Shown here: piece by piece, positions 51,954 through 61,568 of the stretch
How the letters are laid out: each line of letters starts with the position of its first letter
Position numbering within the stretch: position 1 is the stretch's first letter
DNA from: Myxococcales bacterium
Lineage (GTDB): Bacteria > Myxococcota_A > Polyangia > Polyangiales > Polyangiaceae
DNA length: 64,000 nucleotides
Reading direction: 5' to 3'
Assembly: GCA_016191785.1 (NCBI GenBank)
Contig: JACPVJ010000184.1
Coordinates: 124,001-188,000, forward strand
Made by a program: the position numbers and the translations under genes
Notes under the pieces: model-generated
Databases searched by the model: none
Told to the model about the DNA's origin: nothing
The model's input: the letters and a program-made list of their open reading frames with translations, nothing else

Positions 51954-53344
51954 GCTGCACCTCCCGACGAGTCCACCCAGAGCTTCTCGAGCAGCCGCAC
52001 GATCATGGTCGAGCGGTAGTCCGCGCTGCCCCGGTGGTCGCCGATGGGCGAAAACGCCCGTGCCAAAAGCGGCTGCGTGCGCAGGACCAGCTCGCGGCTC
52101 CAGATCTGACCGACCATGAACGCCTCGGCGTCACGGGCGCGCGCCGGCGTGGCCGCGACGCCGCCGTACGCGAGGCGGGCCGCGAGGACTTTCCCCGAGG
52201 GCTCGAGCCTGAGCGAGAAGGCGGCCGCCACCGTGCTGATGTCGTCGAGGACCCGCTTGCTGACCTTGTAGAAGCGCTGCACGTCAGGCAAGGGCAGGGG
52301 GATCGTGATCGCGGACAAGATCTCGTCGGGCTTGCGCGCCGTCCGGCGGTACCCCGTGAAGAGCTCGGACAACGGCACGGTGCGAGTGCCGCCGAGGCTC
52401 ACCAGCTCGACCTCTGCGTCCAGCGCCAAGAGCGCCGGCGCACCGTCACCGATCGGGGACGCCGTCATCAGGTTGCCGCCGAGGGTTGCGCGGTTCCTGA
52501 TCAGTCGCGACGAGAACAGCGGGAACAGCTGCTCCAAGAGCGGCACCCTGCCGGCCAAGTGCTGCTCGACCTCCGTCAGGGAGAGCGCGGCGCCGATTCG
52601 AACGCGATCGGCGCCGTACTCGAAGCGGGTCAACTCGGCCACGCTCTCGAGGGAGAGCAGGCCAAGGTGGCGTCGGTGTCTTTGGTTGACCTCGACCACG
52701 ACGTCGGTTCCGCCGGCCACGATCACCGCGCCTGGCTCCGCTGCCAGCAGCGCCAGCGCTTCGCTCAGGGTGCTCGGGCGCAAGAAACGCCCCGCCTCCG
52801 AGCCGTGCCGCACGGGCTCGAGCGGGGGAGGCGCCAGCGCCAGCCGCCTCCGGAAGGGGTCGCTCTCGTCCGGCTGCCCCATGCGTTCGGCGACCTCGCG
52901 GATCGGTCGGTAGCCCGTGCAGCGACACAGGTTGCCGGCAATCGCCTCCGGATCGAGCTCGGTGCGGCCCGGGCGATAGTACTCGGCGAACAGGCTGACC
53001 ACGAAACCCGGTGTGCAGTACCCGCACTGGGAGCCCCCCCGGTCGACCATCGCCTGTTGCACCGGGTGAAGCTCGCCGCCGCGGGCGATGCCTTCGATGC
53101 TGACGATCTCGCGGCCTGCGCACGACCCGAGCAGCAAGAGGCAGGCGTTCACCGGCTGGTACCGCGTGTTGCCGAGCGCGTCGCGCTGGACCCAGGCCAC
53201 GGCGCACGCGCCGCACTCGCCTTCGGCGCAGCCCTCTTTGGTGCCCGTCATGCCCCGCGCTCTCAAGAACGCTAGCAGGGTCGTGTTCGGATCGAAGTCT
53301 TCGACCTCGACGGGTAGGTCGTTCAGCGTGAAGCGGATCGCCAT
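51950..53344 (-). CDS. xdhA: Xanthine-dehydrogenase-type Fe-S/FAD subunit
   Basis: A 464-residue protein from ATG 53344. The N-terminal part has two [2Fe-2S] sites: GCAEGECGAC and CGYCTPG/CRCTGY. The C-terminal part is an FAD-binding domain with GGTDVVVEV and TLGGNLMTASPIGD. The two genes overlap at 51950-51953. An alternative ATG further upstream would add an implausible leader. Confidence 0.93.
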   Translation of the reverse strand: MAIRFTLNDLPVEVEDFDPNTTLLAFLRARGMTGTKEGCAEGECGACAVAWVQRDALGNTRYQPVNACLLLLGSCAGREIVSIEGIARGGELHPVQQAMVDRGGSQCGYCTPGFVVSLFAEYYRPGRTELDPEAIAGNLCRCTGYRPIREVAERMGQPDESDPFRRRLALAPPPLEPVRHGSEAGRFLRPSTLSEALALLAAEPGAVIVAGGTDVVVEVNQRHRRHLGLLSLESVAELTRFEYGADRVRIGAALSLTEVEQHLAGRVPLLEQLFPLFSSRLIRNRATLGGNLMTASPIGDGAPALLALDAEVELVSLGGTRTVPLSELFTGYRRTARKPDEILSAITIPLPLPDVQRFYKVSKRVLDDISTVAAAFSLRLEPSGKVLAARLAYGGVAATPARARDAEAFMVGQIWSRELVLRTQPLLARAFSPIGDHRGSADYRSTMIVRLLEKLWVDSSGGAA

Positions 53345-53402
53345 GATAGCGCGGTCGAGGTTACCACGGCTCCGGGGTTCGCCCGTTCGGGCGAAACGCG
53401 AG

Positions 53403-55541
53403 TCAGCCGCAGGCCAACACCGCTGCACGGAGCTCCACGCTCTTGTCCACGTTGGCGAGGTGCACGGCGAGCACCCTGCCCGAGCGGAAGGCCAGAGCTC
53501 CCGGCGTGTCCAGGAGGTTTGCACCCTGGGCGAGCTCGATCGGCACGCCCTGCGGCTCGAGCGAGTCATCCAGCGTTCGAGCCAGCACGCGTCGGGCGCC
53601 CGGCGGCCCCTCCAGCCAGTGGAGCAAGAAGCCGCTCGGCAACGCGACGATCACCGGTGCGACCGCTTCGGCCGCCGCCCCGCCGCGCGGTACGAGCTCG
53701 CGCGACAGGGTGGGCGCCTTGCCGCGCGCTGCGGACGCGATGCGCAGGTGCCAGGTCTCCCCCGTGCCACGCGCGGCAAACACCACCACCACGTGCTTGT
53801 CGTTTGCCGCCATGCTCGGCGGGCCGACTTCGCGGGCGCCGGCATCCACCCGCCCGAGATCGCCGTCAGCGGTCCCCGACTTCGTGAGCCAGCCGGCGAG
53901 CACGTCGCCGCTGCCGCGACCGCTTCGGAATGCGACCCCGTAACCATCGCGATCGGTGACGGCGAACGAGGGCTCGCTGATGCCCTCGAAGCGGGCGCCA
54001 GGCCAGATCACGGTTGGCGCCGCCGGCTCGTTCACCCGGACGAATCCGAAGAAGCTGGCGCCCACGCGAAGCGGCGGGCTCGCCGGGATGGTGCGCAGGG
54101 ACTGGATGCGCGGGTCGTCGCGATCGACCGCAAACGCAACCGGAGCGCGATCGGTCAGCGGTGTGACTCGGAAGACCGGACCGGTGAGCTCCTCGGAGTA
54201 GCGGGGCTCCACCGAGAGGTCATCGAGGTTGACGATCGCCCCTTCGGCGTGGTTCCGGCCCGAGGCGTAGCCGATCGCCACGCGGTTCAGTCCCGGCGCC
54301 GTCGTCGCCATGACAGGGACGTTCGGCATGACCGGGCCCGCGATGCGACGAGGAACCGTGACCAGCCGACAGCTCCCGAGGGGGGCCGCCAGCGGCGGGG
54401 GCGGCACGGGTGCGACGGTCGGGGCAGCGGTCGCCTGGGTCGGCACGGCGATCGGCTCCGCGGGACGTGGGGTCCCGACGGGTCGTGCGGCAACCACGGG
54501 GCCCGCCGGCGGCGCTTCGCGGTCGTCCTGTCGGAAGGTGGTCGCGACCATGATCACCAAGACCCCGAGCACCAGCGCGGCGAAGACCCCGATCGCCGCC
54601 GAGATCGCCCGGGGGCTCGACAGCCCCAGGTGGCGCCCAGCAATCTCGAGGGGCGTCGGCAAGCGATCGGCGCGCGCCGGCGGCGGCAAGCTCCGTGGGC
54701 GCGAGGGCAGCCGCGCCGCCCGGGGCACGACCGGGGTCGGCGCGGGCGCCGCTGCCGGCGGCGGGGGCGTCGAGGCCGTCAACGGCGGAGGCGTGTGCGA
54801 CGGCGACGGTTCGACCCTCCGGCGCACCGGGACTTGCAGGGCAAACTCGCGGGTCACGTCGGCAGCGGCGGGCTCCGGAGCTTTCGGTCGCGCCCGTTTC
54901 ATTGGTCGCGCTTTCGGCGTCGGCGTCTCGGCGGACGCGGCCGAGAGGTCGGGTGCCGACGGCATGCGGGGCGGGGGCGGCAGAGAGGACGTTCGTGGGG
55001 GCGGAGCCGGGGGCGGGAGCGAAGGCGGCCGCGCCGGAGGCGGCGGCAGCGGTGGCGGAAGCGAGGGAGCTCGGGCTGTTCGAGCCGGCGGCGGGGGCAG
55101 TGGCGGGGGAATGGACGGAGCTCGTGGCGGCGGGGGACCCGGATCGGAGAGCCGGCGAACCGGAGTCGGCGCGTGATCGCCCGAGTCCTCGAGGGTGACG
55201 TCCCGCGAGCGGACCGGTTTCGGGGGCGGGGTCGCCCACGCTCGCAGTGAGGGCTTCGGCGGAGGCTCGGTCCGAGTCGGCGCGGCTACCGGCACGGGCA
55301 GGGGTCTCGGCAGCGTGGCGGGCTCGCTGAAGTCCCTTGGAAGGGTGATCGTGCCCGTGGTCTCGAACCGGGGCAGCTTGCTGCCGAACAATCCGGCGGG
55401 GAGGCGCCGCTCCACGGTCTGGATGCTGTCTTCGATGTCGTCGTCGGTGAGCGCGTCGAGCCCCAGGTGCTCTTCGGTCGGCAGGTCGTCGTCTCCCAGC
55501 ACTTCCGGAGGAGCGCTGCCGCGGCGTGTGCGGTCGCTCAT
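53403..55541 (-). CDS. Proline-rich single-pass membrane protein
   Basis: A 712-residue protein. The N-terminal cytosolic part is acidic then strongly Pro-rich (PPPLPPPPAR repeats, about 130-300). One TM segment (AISAAIGVFAALVLGVLVIMV) lies near residues 325-345. The C-terminal 350 residues form repeated beta strands, possibly a propeller. It begins 4 bp inside the xdhC stop, so it is cotranscribed with xdhC. Its role with the Xdh enzymes is unknown. Confidence 0.7.
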   Translation of the reverse strand: MSDRTRRGSAPPEVLGDDDLPTEEHLGLDALTDDDIEDSIQTVERRLPAGLFGSKLPRFETTGTITLPRDFSEPATLPRPLPVPVAAPTRTEPPPKPSLRAWATPPPKPVRSRDVTLEDSGDHAPTPVRRLSDPGPPPPRAPSIPPPLPPPPARTARAPSLPPPLPPPPARPPSLPPPAPPPRTSSLPPPPRMPSAPDLSAASAETPTPKARPMKRARPKAPEPAAADVTREFALQVPVRRRVEPSPSHTPPPLTASTPPPPAAAPAPTPVVPRAARLPSRPRSLPPPARADRLPTPLEIAGRHLGLSSPRAISAAIGVFAALVLGVLVIMVATTFRQDDREAPPAGPVVAARPVGTPRPAEPIAVPTQATAAPTVAPVPPPPLAAPLGSCRLVTVPRRIAGPVMPNVPVMATTAPGLNRVAIGYASGRNHAEGAIVNLDDLSVEPRYSEELTGPVFRVTPLTDRAPVAFAVDRDDPRIQSLRTIPASPPLRVGASFFGFVRVNEPAAPTVIWPGARFEGISEPSFAVTDRDGYGVAFRSGRGSGDVLAGWLTKSGTADGDLGRVDAGAREVGPPSMAANDKHVVVVFAARGTGETWHLRIASAARGKAPTLSRELVPRGGAAAEAVAPVIVALPSGFLLHWLEGPPGARRVLARTLDDSLEPQGVPIELAQGANLLDTPGALAFRSGRVLAVHLANVDKSVELRAAVLACG

Positions 55542-56401
55542 TTCTGCTCCACCGGGTCGACCATCAACGCTGCGGCTTCGGGAGAGAGCTCCCCCGCGAG
55601 CACGCGCGCGACGCGCGGGTCGTCGAGCGCGCGGAGATGCCGCGCAGGCTTTCCGTGCCGGAGCGCCACCAACTCGGCCACGATGCTCACCGCGATTTCT
55701 TCTGGCGAAACGGCCCCGATGTCGAGGCCCACCGGCGCGTACACCCGGTCGATCGGAGGGAGGTCACCCCGCCCGGCGAGCCGCTGCAGAATGCGCAGCA
55801 CCTTGCGCCGGCTGCCGATCAGTCCGAGGTAGCGGTGCGGAAGGCGCGCAAACGTCGCGAGCGCTTCTTCGTCCAGCCGGTGATCGTAGGTGACGATCAG
55901 CAGCCAATCCTCGGGTCGGGGGGCGAGACGCACCGCGGACTCTCTCGGCTCGGCAAGCACCAGCTCACAGTCCGGGAATCGCTCTTGGCTGGCGAGCTCT
56001 TCCCGGTCGTCGACCACGGTCACCTCGAACCCGACGCGTCGAGCGAGCTCGGCGGTGGGCCTCGCCACGTGTCCCGCGCCGAAGACGATCAGGCGTTGCG
56101 CCGCCTCGACCGGCTCGATGAACACCTCCATCCGGCCCCCGCAGCACATGCCGAGATCGCGCGCGAGATCGTACACGACCAGCTCGGGGCGACCGTGCTC
56201 CTGGCACTCTGCGAGGGCGCCGAGCACGGCGCGCTCGACGGCGCCGCCGCCGACTGTCCCGGTGGTCGCCCCTCCGGGTGCCAAGAGCAGGCGTGCTCCC
56301 GGCTGCTGCGGCGCGGATCCGGAGACCCGCACCACGGTGGCCAGCGCACCACGTCGGCCGCTGGTCAGCACGTTGAGCAGCGCTCGGGTGACGTCTCGCA
56401 T
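55538..56401 (-). CDS. xdhC: XdhC-like Moco-sulfuration/insertion factor
   Basis: A 287-residue protein from ATG 56401. A CGG-containing motif (GMCCGGRMEVFIEP) and the dinucleotide-binding fold LIVFGAGHVARPTAEL are the XdhC hallmark. It binds molybdenum cofactor, helps in its sulfuration and delivers it to XdhB. This supports the Xdh assignment of the cluster. Confidence 0.92.
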   Translation of the reverse strand: MRDVTRALLNVLTSGRRGALATVVRVSGSAPQQPGARLLLAPGGATTGTVGGGAVERAVLGALAECQEHGRPELVVYDLARDLGMCCGGRMEVFIEPVEAAQRLIVFGAGHVARPTAELARRVGFEVTVVDDREELASQERFPDCELVLAEPRESAVRLAPRPEDWLLIVTYDHRLDEEALATFARLPHRYLGLIGSRRKVLRILQRLAGRGDLPPIDRVYAPVGLDIGAVSPEEIAVSIVAELVALRHGKPARHLRALDDPRVARVLAGELSPEAAALMVDPVEQK

Positions 56402-56574
56402 CGCGGTTGGGCGTCGGCCCCCACGGGGGGGGCGATCGTGCCCCCAAGGGTACGATCGCGGCCAAAGCCGCGTCACGCCCCGACGCGCGCCGGGGACCCC
56501 CGCCGGGACCAGGGCTGGACCGTACACTCAGTTGGCTGTAGCTTGGATACCAGCAGTAATCCTGCGGTCAGGGC

Positions 56575-59500
56575 ATGTCCGAGCGAGTGTCATCGAAGTT
56601 GGCTACCGGCGAGCTGCCGTATTTCCTGGAGGCTCCCCTGGGCGAAGGTGCCCGAGCCAAGGTCTGGGCGGCGCGCGACGCCGACGGCCGGCAGCTGGCC
56701 ATCAAGGTGAGCGCGCGCGCGAGCGATCACGAGCTCTGGCTCGAGGCCGAGCGGTTGCTCTTCGCGAGCTCGCGAGTGCTCCCGGGATTGGTCGACGTCG
56801 GGCGCGTCCCGAGGGGGGTGCCCCAGCTCTCCGACCGCGTCGGCCACACCTGGCTCGCGCTCGAACGCGCGCCCGGTCGGGCGATCGACCCGGCGACGCT
56901 CGGCGCCTCGGAGCGCACGGCCATCGCGCTCGTGGTCGCCCGCGACGTGGCCGAGGCCCTCGATGACCTCCACCAGTCGGGGCTGGCGCACGGCGACGTC
57001 AAGCCAGCGAACATCGTGCTCTCGCGCAGCACCGCTCGGCTGGTCGATCTGGGACTATCGGCGGCGAGCGACGAAGTCGTGCCGCGAGGCGCCACGCTGC
57101 GGTACCTGCCGCCGGAGGTTCGCTCGACCGGGACGCTGGGCGACGCGCGAGCCCGAGATCTATTTGCCCTCGGGGTCACGCTTGCCGAGATCGCGAGCGC
57201 CGAGCTCGCTCGTGCCAAAGAGCCCGCTCGCCAGCCGGGGGTCGACCTGCCCGCACCGATCGCGGCCATCGTCGGCGCGCTGCTCGCGTCCGCCCCGGGT
57301 GCGCGTCCCGCCGCCGCGTGGGTGAGGAAGTGCGCGCTCCGCGCCCTGGGCCAAGAGGACCCGCCAGACGACCGAACGCTCCGCCGCCGCCGCGCGGTGG
57401 AGCGCGCGTACCTGGCCGTGCGCCGGCGAGAAATCGTCGCCTGCGCGACTGCCCGAACCGTTCAAATCGATGTGGCGGGGGCTCCGGCCGAGTGGCTGGG
57501 GCGAGCCATCGCGCTCACTCGCAGGCTCGCCAACCTGCGCGGCGCCGAGGCGGACGGCGCGCCGGTGCGCGTCGGCAACCTCGACGCGTTCGGGCGCGCG
57601 CGCCTCCTGGTGCGGTGGGTGGGCCCGCTGGCCTCGCGCTGGCCGACGCTGAGCGCCGGGACGGATCGAGAGCTGGTCGATCGCGCGCTCGCGCTCTGCT
57701 CGGTCGCCGACCCCGAAGCCTTCACCTTCGGCGCCTTCGAAACCGGCGCGAGCAGCGGGGCGACCCCTCCGAAGGGTGCGATCGAGATCGCGCTCGCATT
57801 GGGCCGCGGCGGGACCGATGCGCAGCTCTTGGACGCCGCCGAGCGGGTCTTGCACGAGGCACCGCATCCCGCGCTGGGCGTCGCGCTCGGTCACGCGCTC
57901 TGCCTGCGGGGCGAGCTGGGTCGCGCGCTCTCGGTCTTGCGACAGACCGGGACGCCGGAGGCGCGGGTCGAAGCCGCCGAAGTCGCGCGACGTTCGGGGG
58001 ACCTCGAGACTGCGTCCGAGCTCGCGCTCGGCGGCCTGGACGGCGCAGCGGATCGCGCCCGGCCAGTCCTCGCGCGGTTGGCGCTGGACCGCGGCGATCT
58101 CGTGGAGTGTCGCGCGCGCTTGGACGAAGCCGGAGAGGGGGCCGCCGCGATCGAAGTGCGGGCGCTCTTGGCCCTGGCCGAAGGCCGACGGGCCGACGCG
58201 CTCGAGCTGGTGGCGCAGGGGCTGTCGATCGCGGTGGGCGCGGAGGAGCGTGCTCGCCTGGAGGCGACCCGCGGCGGCGTTCATCACGCGGCCGGCGAGG
58301 CCGAAGCCGCGCTCGGGAGCTTTCGCCGAGCCACCGAGCTTGCGACGCGCTCTGCTGCCGTGCTGGAAGAAGCCACCTATTCGACCGGACTCGCCGCGGC
58401 AGCGACCGATCTGGGCCGACTGGCAGAAGCGCTCGATGCGGCCCGGCGAGCGGTGCTCTTGTTCGAATTTCTGGGGAGGCCCAGGGACGCGGCGCGGGCT
58501 GCGCTGGCGCGGACCGCGGCGTTTGCTGCGGCGGGGGCGGTCGCCGAAACCCTCGACGCCGCCCAGGACGCGCTGTCCCGGGCCCGGAGCGCTGACGACT
58601 CTCGCTGCGCGGCCTACGTGCACCTGGCGCTCGCCGACGTGCTCCCGCTTTCGTCCCTGGACGGCGCGGAGCACGCGGACCGCGCGCTGGCGCTGATCTC
58701 CGACCCCGACGATCGCCTTCGAGCGGAAGCGCGGCGCCTGGTCCGTGGTCGCGACGTCGACGTGGTGGCGATGGACGCGGCGAGTCGGCGGGCCGAGGCA
58801 GCCGTCGACGCGCGCGTCGAGTGGTGGGGCGCCCGCGCGTGGCAGGAGAGTCGTTCGGCGAACCCCACCCGCGCCGACGCCCTCTTGGTCGAGCTCGCGG
58901 GCCTCGCGCCGTCGCGTGTGCCCACCAGCGTGCGCGGCCCGGCGTTTGCCGCTGCGGCGCGCCTCGCCGCGCGCCTCGGCGACGGCGAGCGCGCCCGGCG
59001 GTTTTCTGCTGTCGCCAAGGCCGCCGCGGCCGAGCTGTGCGAGCATGCGCCGCCGGAGCTCGGGCAGGCCGTCCGCGCTCTGCCCTGGCTCAGCCAGATC
59101 GCGGTGCCCGCGGACAGCGGGGTCTCGTCGGATCAGGTCGCGGACGTCGAGTCGCTGGTGCACGCCCTCGGCCGCCGCGATCGGTTGCGGCCGCTGCTGG
59201 AACAGGTGCTCGACGCGCTGATCACCTGGACCGGCGTCGAGCGCGGGCTTCTTCTGCTGCGCGCTCCCGGCGGCAAGCTGGTGCCCCGGGCGGCCCGCAA
59301 CCTGGAAAGGCACGACCTGACGGACGATCAGCTCGCGCTCTCGAACACCTTGGCCGAGCGAGCCCTCGCGCTGTCGGAGCCGGTCGTGGCCGTGGACGCC
59401 GCGGGTGAGTTGCCCGAGCTGCACCAGAGTGTTCACGCCCTCAAGCTGCGAAGCGTGCTGGCCGTGCCGCTGCTCGCCCACGGCGAGGCCCTGGGCGTGG

Positions 59501-60723
59501 TCTACCTCGACGATCGCATGCGTCGAGGCGCCTTCGGCCCCGCCGAGCTGGCTTGGGTCCGGCTGCTCGGGTCGTTGGCCGCGGTCGCCATCGCGGACGC
59601 CCGCGATCGCGTCCTCTTGCGTCGTGCGGCGCGACGCGCGAGGCGCGCCGAAGCGCGCCTCGCCCAAGACCTGGCCGCGCGCGAAGCGCTGCTCGACGTC
59701 GCCGAGCACGAGCTCGCGCGGGCGCGTGCCCGAGACACGCGCTTCACCTACTCGCAGATCGTCGGCGAGAGCGACGTGCTCCGAAGCCTCTTGCGCACCC
59801 TCGACCGGGTCAGCCTCTCGGATGTGCCAGTGCTGATCGCGGGAGAGAGCGGCAGCGGTAAAGAGCTGGTGGCGCGCGCCATCCACGAACACAGCGCGCG
59901 CTGCCGTCAGCGGTTCGTCAGCGAGAACTGCGGCGCCATCCCCGAGCCCCTCCTCGAGTCCACGCTGTTCGGCCACGTGCGGGGGGCGTTCACCGGTGCA
60001 TCGCGGGCCCGCGCCGGGCTGTTCGAGGTCGCCGACGGCGGGACGTTGTTCCTGGACGAGATCGCCGAGATGAGCCTGGGGATGCAGACCAAGCTGCTCC
60101 GCGTGCTCGAGGACGGCGAGGTCCACGCGCTCGGGTCCGAGCGGTCACGCCGGGTGGACGTCCGGGTGATCGGCGCGACCCACCGCGATCTCGAGGCGCG
60201 GGTCGCCGCCGGTCTGTTCCGCCAGGACCTCTTGTACCGGCTCAACGTCATCCGCCTGGAAGTGCCGAGCCTCAGGCAGCGACGGGGAGACATCCCCCTC
60301 CTGGTTCGCCACTTCCTGGCCAAACACGCGGGAGGCAGGTCGGTCCGCATCAGCCGCGAAGCCGTCGAGCGCCTGGCGGCTTTCCCCTGGCCCGGGAACA
60401 TCCGTCAGCTCGAGAACGAGATCCGTCGGGCGCTGGTCCTGGCGGACGAGCTGATCGACGTCGCCCATCTTTCGCCAGAGGTGGCGGCCGGCGCCGGTCG
60501 TGTGCGATCGGAAAACGAGCTGGATCTGCGCGCTCGCGTCGACGAGCTCGAGCAGGCGCTGGTCGAGAAGGCGCTCGCCCAGACCTCGGGGAACCAGACG
60601 CGCGCGGCCGAGCTGCTCGGACTCTCTCGCTTCGGCCTCCAGAAGATGATGAAGCGCCTTGGCGTCGGTCAGCCTCCGAAGCCTGGACGTCGGACGCCCG
60701 CGGGACTAGTCAGGTCGCGATGA
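56575..60723 (+). CDS. Kinase-TPR-GAF-sigma54 activator fusion
   Basis: A 1382-residue protein. N-terminus: kinase-like domain (about 15-265) with LGEGARAKVW, AIKV, HGDVKPAN and DLG instead of HRD and DFG. Then about 500 residues of TPR-like helical repeats, a GAF domain (about 870-1015), a coiled coil, and a sigma-54 AAA domain with Walker A GESGSGKE (1090-1097) and intact GAFTGA (1137-1142). The C-terminus is a Fis-type helix-turn-helix (NQTRAAELLGLS). It can contact sigma-54 polymerase. The kinase is probably weak or inactive since HRD and DFG are altered. Overlaps dam by 4 bp. Confidence 0.93.
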   Translation: MSERVSSKLATGELPYFLEAPLGEGARAKVWAARDADGRQLAIKVSARASDHELWLEAERLLFASSRVLPGLVDVGRVPRGVPQLSDRVGHTWLALERAPGRAIDPATLGASERTAIALVVARDVAEALDDLHQSGLAHGDVKPANIVLSRSTARLVDLGLSAASDEVVPRGATLRYLPPEVRSTGTLGDARARDLFALGVTLAEIASAELARAKEPARQPGVDLPAPIAAIVGALLASAPGARPAAAWVRKCALRALGQEDPPDDRTLRRRRAVERAYLAVRRREIVACATARTVQIDVAGAPAEWLGRAIALTRRLANLRGAEADGAPVRVGNLDAFGRARLLVRWVGPLASRWPTLSAGTDRELVDRALALCSVADPEAFTFGAFETGASSGATPPKGAIEIALALGRGGTDAQLLDAAERVLHEAPHPALGVALGHALCLRGELGRALSVLRQTGTPEARVEAAEVARRSGDLETASELALGGLDGAADRARPVLARLALDRGDLVECRARLDEAGEGAAAIEVRALLALAEGRRADALELVAQGLSIAVGAEERARLEATRGGVHHAAGEAEAALGSFRRATELATRSAAVLEEATYSTGLAAAATDLGRLAEALDAARRAVLLFEFLGRPRDAARAALARTAAFAAAGAVAETLDAAQDALSRARSADDSRCAAYVHLALADVLPLSSLDGAEHADRALALISDPDDRLRAEARRLVRGRDVDVVAMDAASRRAEAAVDARVEWWGARAWQESRSANPTRADALLVELAGLAPSRVPTSVRGPAFAAAARLAARLGDGERARRFSAVAKAAAAELCEHAPPELGQAVRALPWLSQIAVPADSGVSSDQVADVESLVHALGRRDRLRPLLEQVLDALITWTGVERGLLLLRAPGGKLVPRAARNLERHDLTDDQLALSNTLAERALALSEPVVAVDAAGELPELHQSVHALKLRSVLAVPLLAHGEALGVVYLDDRMRRGAFGPAELAWVRLLGSLAAVAIADARDRVLLRRAARRARRAEARLAQDLAAREALLDVAEHELARARARDTRFTYSQIVGESDVLRSLLRTLDRVSLSDVPVLIAGESGSGKELVARAIHEHSARCRQRFVSENCGAIPEPLLESTLFGHVRGAFTGASRARAGLFEVADGGTLFLDEIAEMSLGMQTKLLRVLEDGEVHALGSERSRRVDVRVIGATHRDLEARVAAGLFRQDLLYRLNVIRLEVPSLRQRRGDIPLLVRHFLAKHAGGRSVRISREAVERLAAFPWPGNIRQLENEIRRALVLADELIDVAHLSPEVAAGAGRVRSENELDLRARVDELEQALVEKALAQTSGNQTRAAELLGLSRFGLQKMMKRLGVGQPPKPGRRTPAGLVRSR

Positions 60724-61568
60724 CGCGCGTCGTCCAGGCTCGCCCCGTGCTCAAGTGGGCCGGTGGCAAGACCCAGATCTTGGACCAGATCCTGGCGCGT
60801 CTTCCGGACCGCATCGACACCTTCTTCGAGCCCTTCGTGGGCGGCGCGGCGGTGTTCTTCGCGCTCGCCGCGGCGGGTCGGTTTCGCCGGGCGGTGATCG
60901 CCGACAAGAATCCCGATCTCTTGGCGGTGTATCGCGCGCTCCAGGCCGACGCCGAGGGTGTGGTGCGCGCTCTCTCGGGCATGAAGCACTCCGAGTCCGA
61001 ATTTTACCGGATCCGGGCGCTCGCGCCCCGCGGGCTCGTGCAGCGCGCGGCGCGGGTCATCTACTTGAACAAGACGGGCTACAACGGTCTGTATCGCGTC
61101 AACCGATCGGGGCAGTTCAACGTGCCGTTCGGGCGCCACAAGAACCCGACCCTCTGCGACGCCGAGAACCTGCGCGCCGCCGCCCAGGTGCTCGCCGACG
61201 TCGAGATCCTCGAGGCCGATTTCGAGGACGTCTGCCGGCGAGCCCGGCCCGGTGACGCGGTCTACCTCGACCCGCCTTACGTGCCGCTTTCGAAGACGGC
61301 GAACTTCACCGCCTACGCGCGGCACCCGTTCGGCATGGACGAGCACGAGCGATTGGCGCGCGCGTTCGCCGACCTCGAGCGTCGCCGTGTCGATGCCGTG
61401 CTCTCGAACTCCGACACGCCGGAGACTCGGGCGCTCTACCGTGGCTTTCGCGCCAGCCGAGTGAAAGTGGCCCGCAACATCAACTCGCGGGGCACGGCGC
61501 GCGGCCCGATCAACGAGCTTCTGGTGGTCGCCGAGCGGGTCACGCGGCCACGTTCTCGAGCTTCGTGA
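60720..61568 (+). CDS. dam: Dam-type DNA adenine methylase
   Basis: A 282-residue enzyme with AdoMet-binding motif KWAGGK (12-17), FEPFVGG (36-42) and the catalytic DPPY (184-187). The order and length are those of the Dam class, which methylates adenine in GATC or similar. No restriction enzyme is adjacent, so it is a solitary methylase. It starts inside the stop of the upstream activator (ATGA), and its 3' end overlaps the convergent kinase gene by 29 bp. Confidence 0.92.
   Translation: MTRVVQARPVLKWAGGKTQILDQILARLPDRIDTFFEPFVGGAAVFFALAAAGRFRRAVIADKNPDLLAVYRALQADAEGVVRALSGMKHSESEFYRIRALAPRGLVQRAARVIYLNKTGYNGLYRVNRSGQFNVPFGRHKNPTLCDAENLRAAAQVLADVEILEADFEDVCRRARPGDAVYLDPPYVPLSKTANFTAYARHPFGMDEHERLARAFADLERRRVDAVLSNSDTPETRALYRGFRASRVKVARNINSRGTARGPINELLVVAERVTRPRSRAS

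Noticed and set aside
54960..55150. Repetitive C/G-rich run resembling a short tandem repeat array
   Set aside because: It encodes the proline-rich part of the protein at 53403-55541 and is not a CRISPR or noncoding array.
57160..60126. Long antisense frame opposite the kinase-EBP gene
   Set aside because: Same codon-bias artefact. The sense strand carries well-conserved kinase, GAF and sigma-54 motifs.
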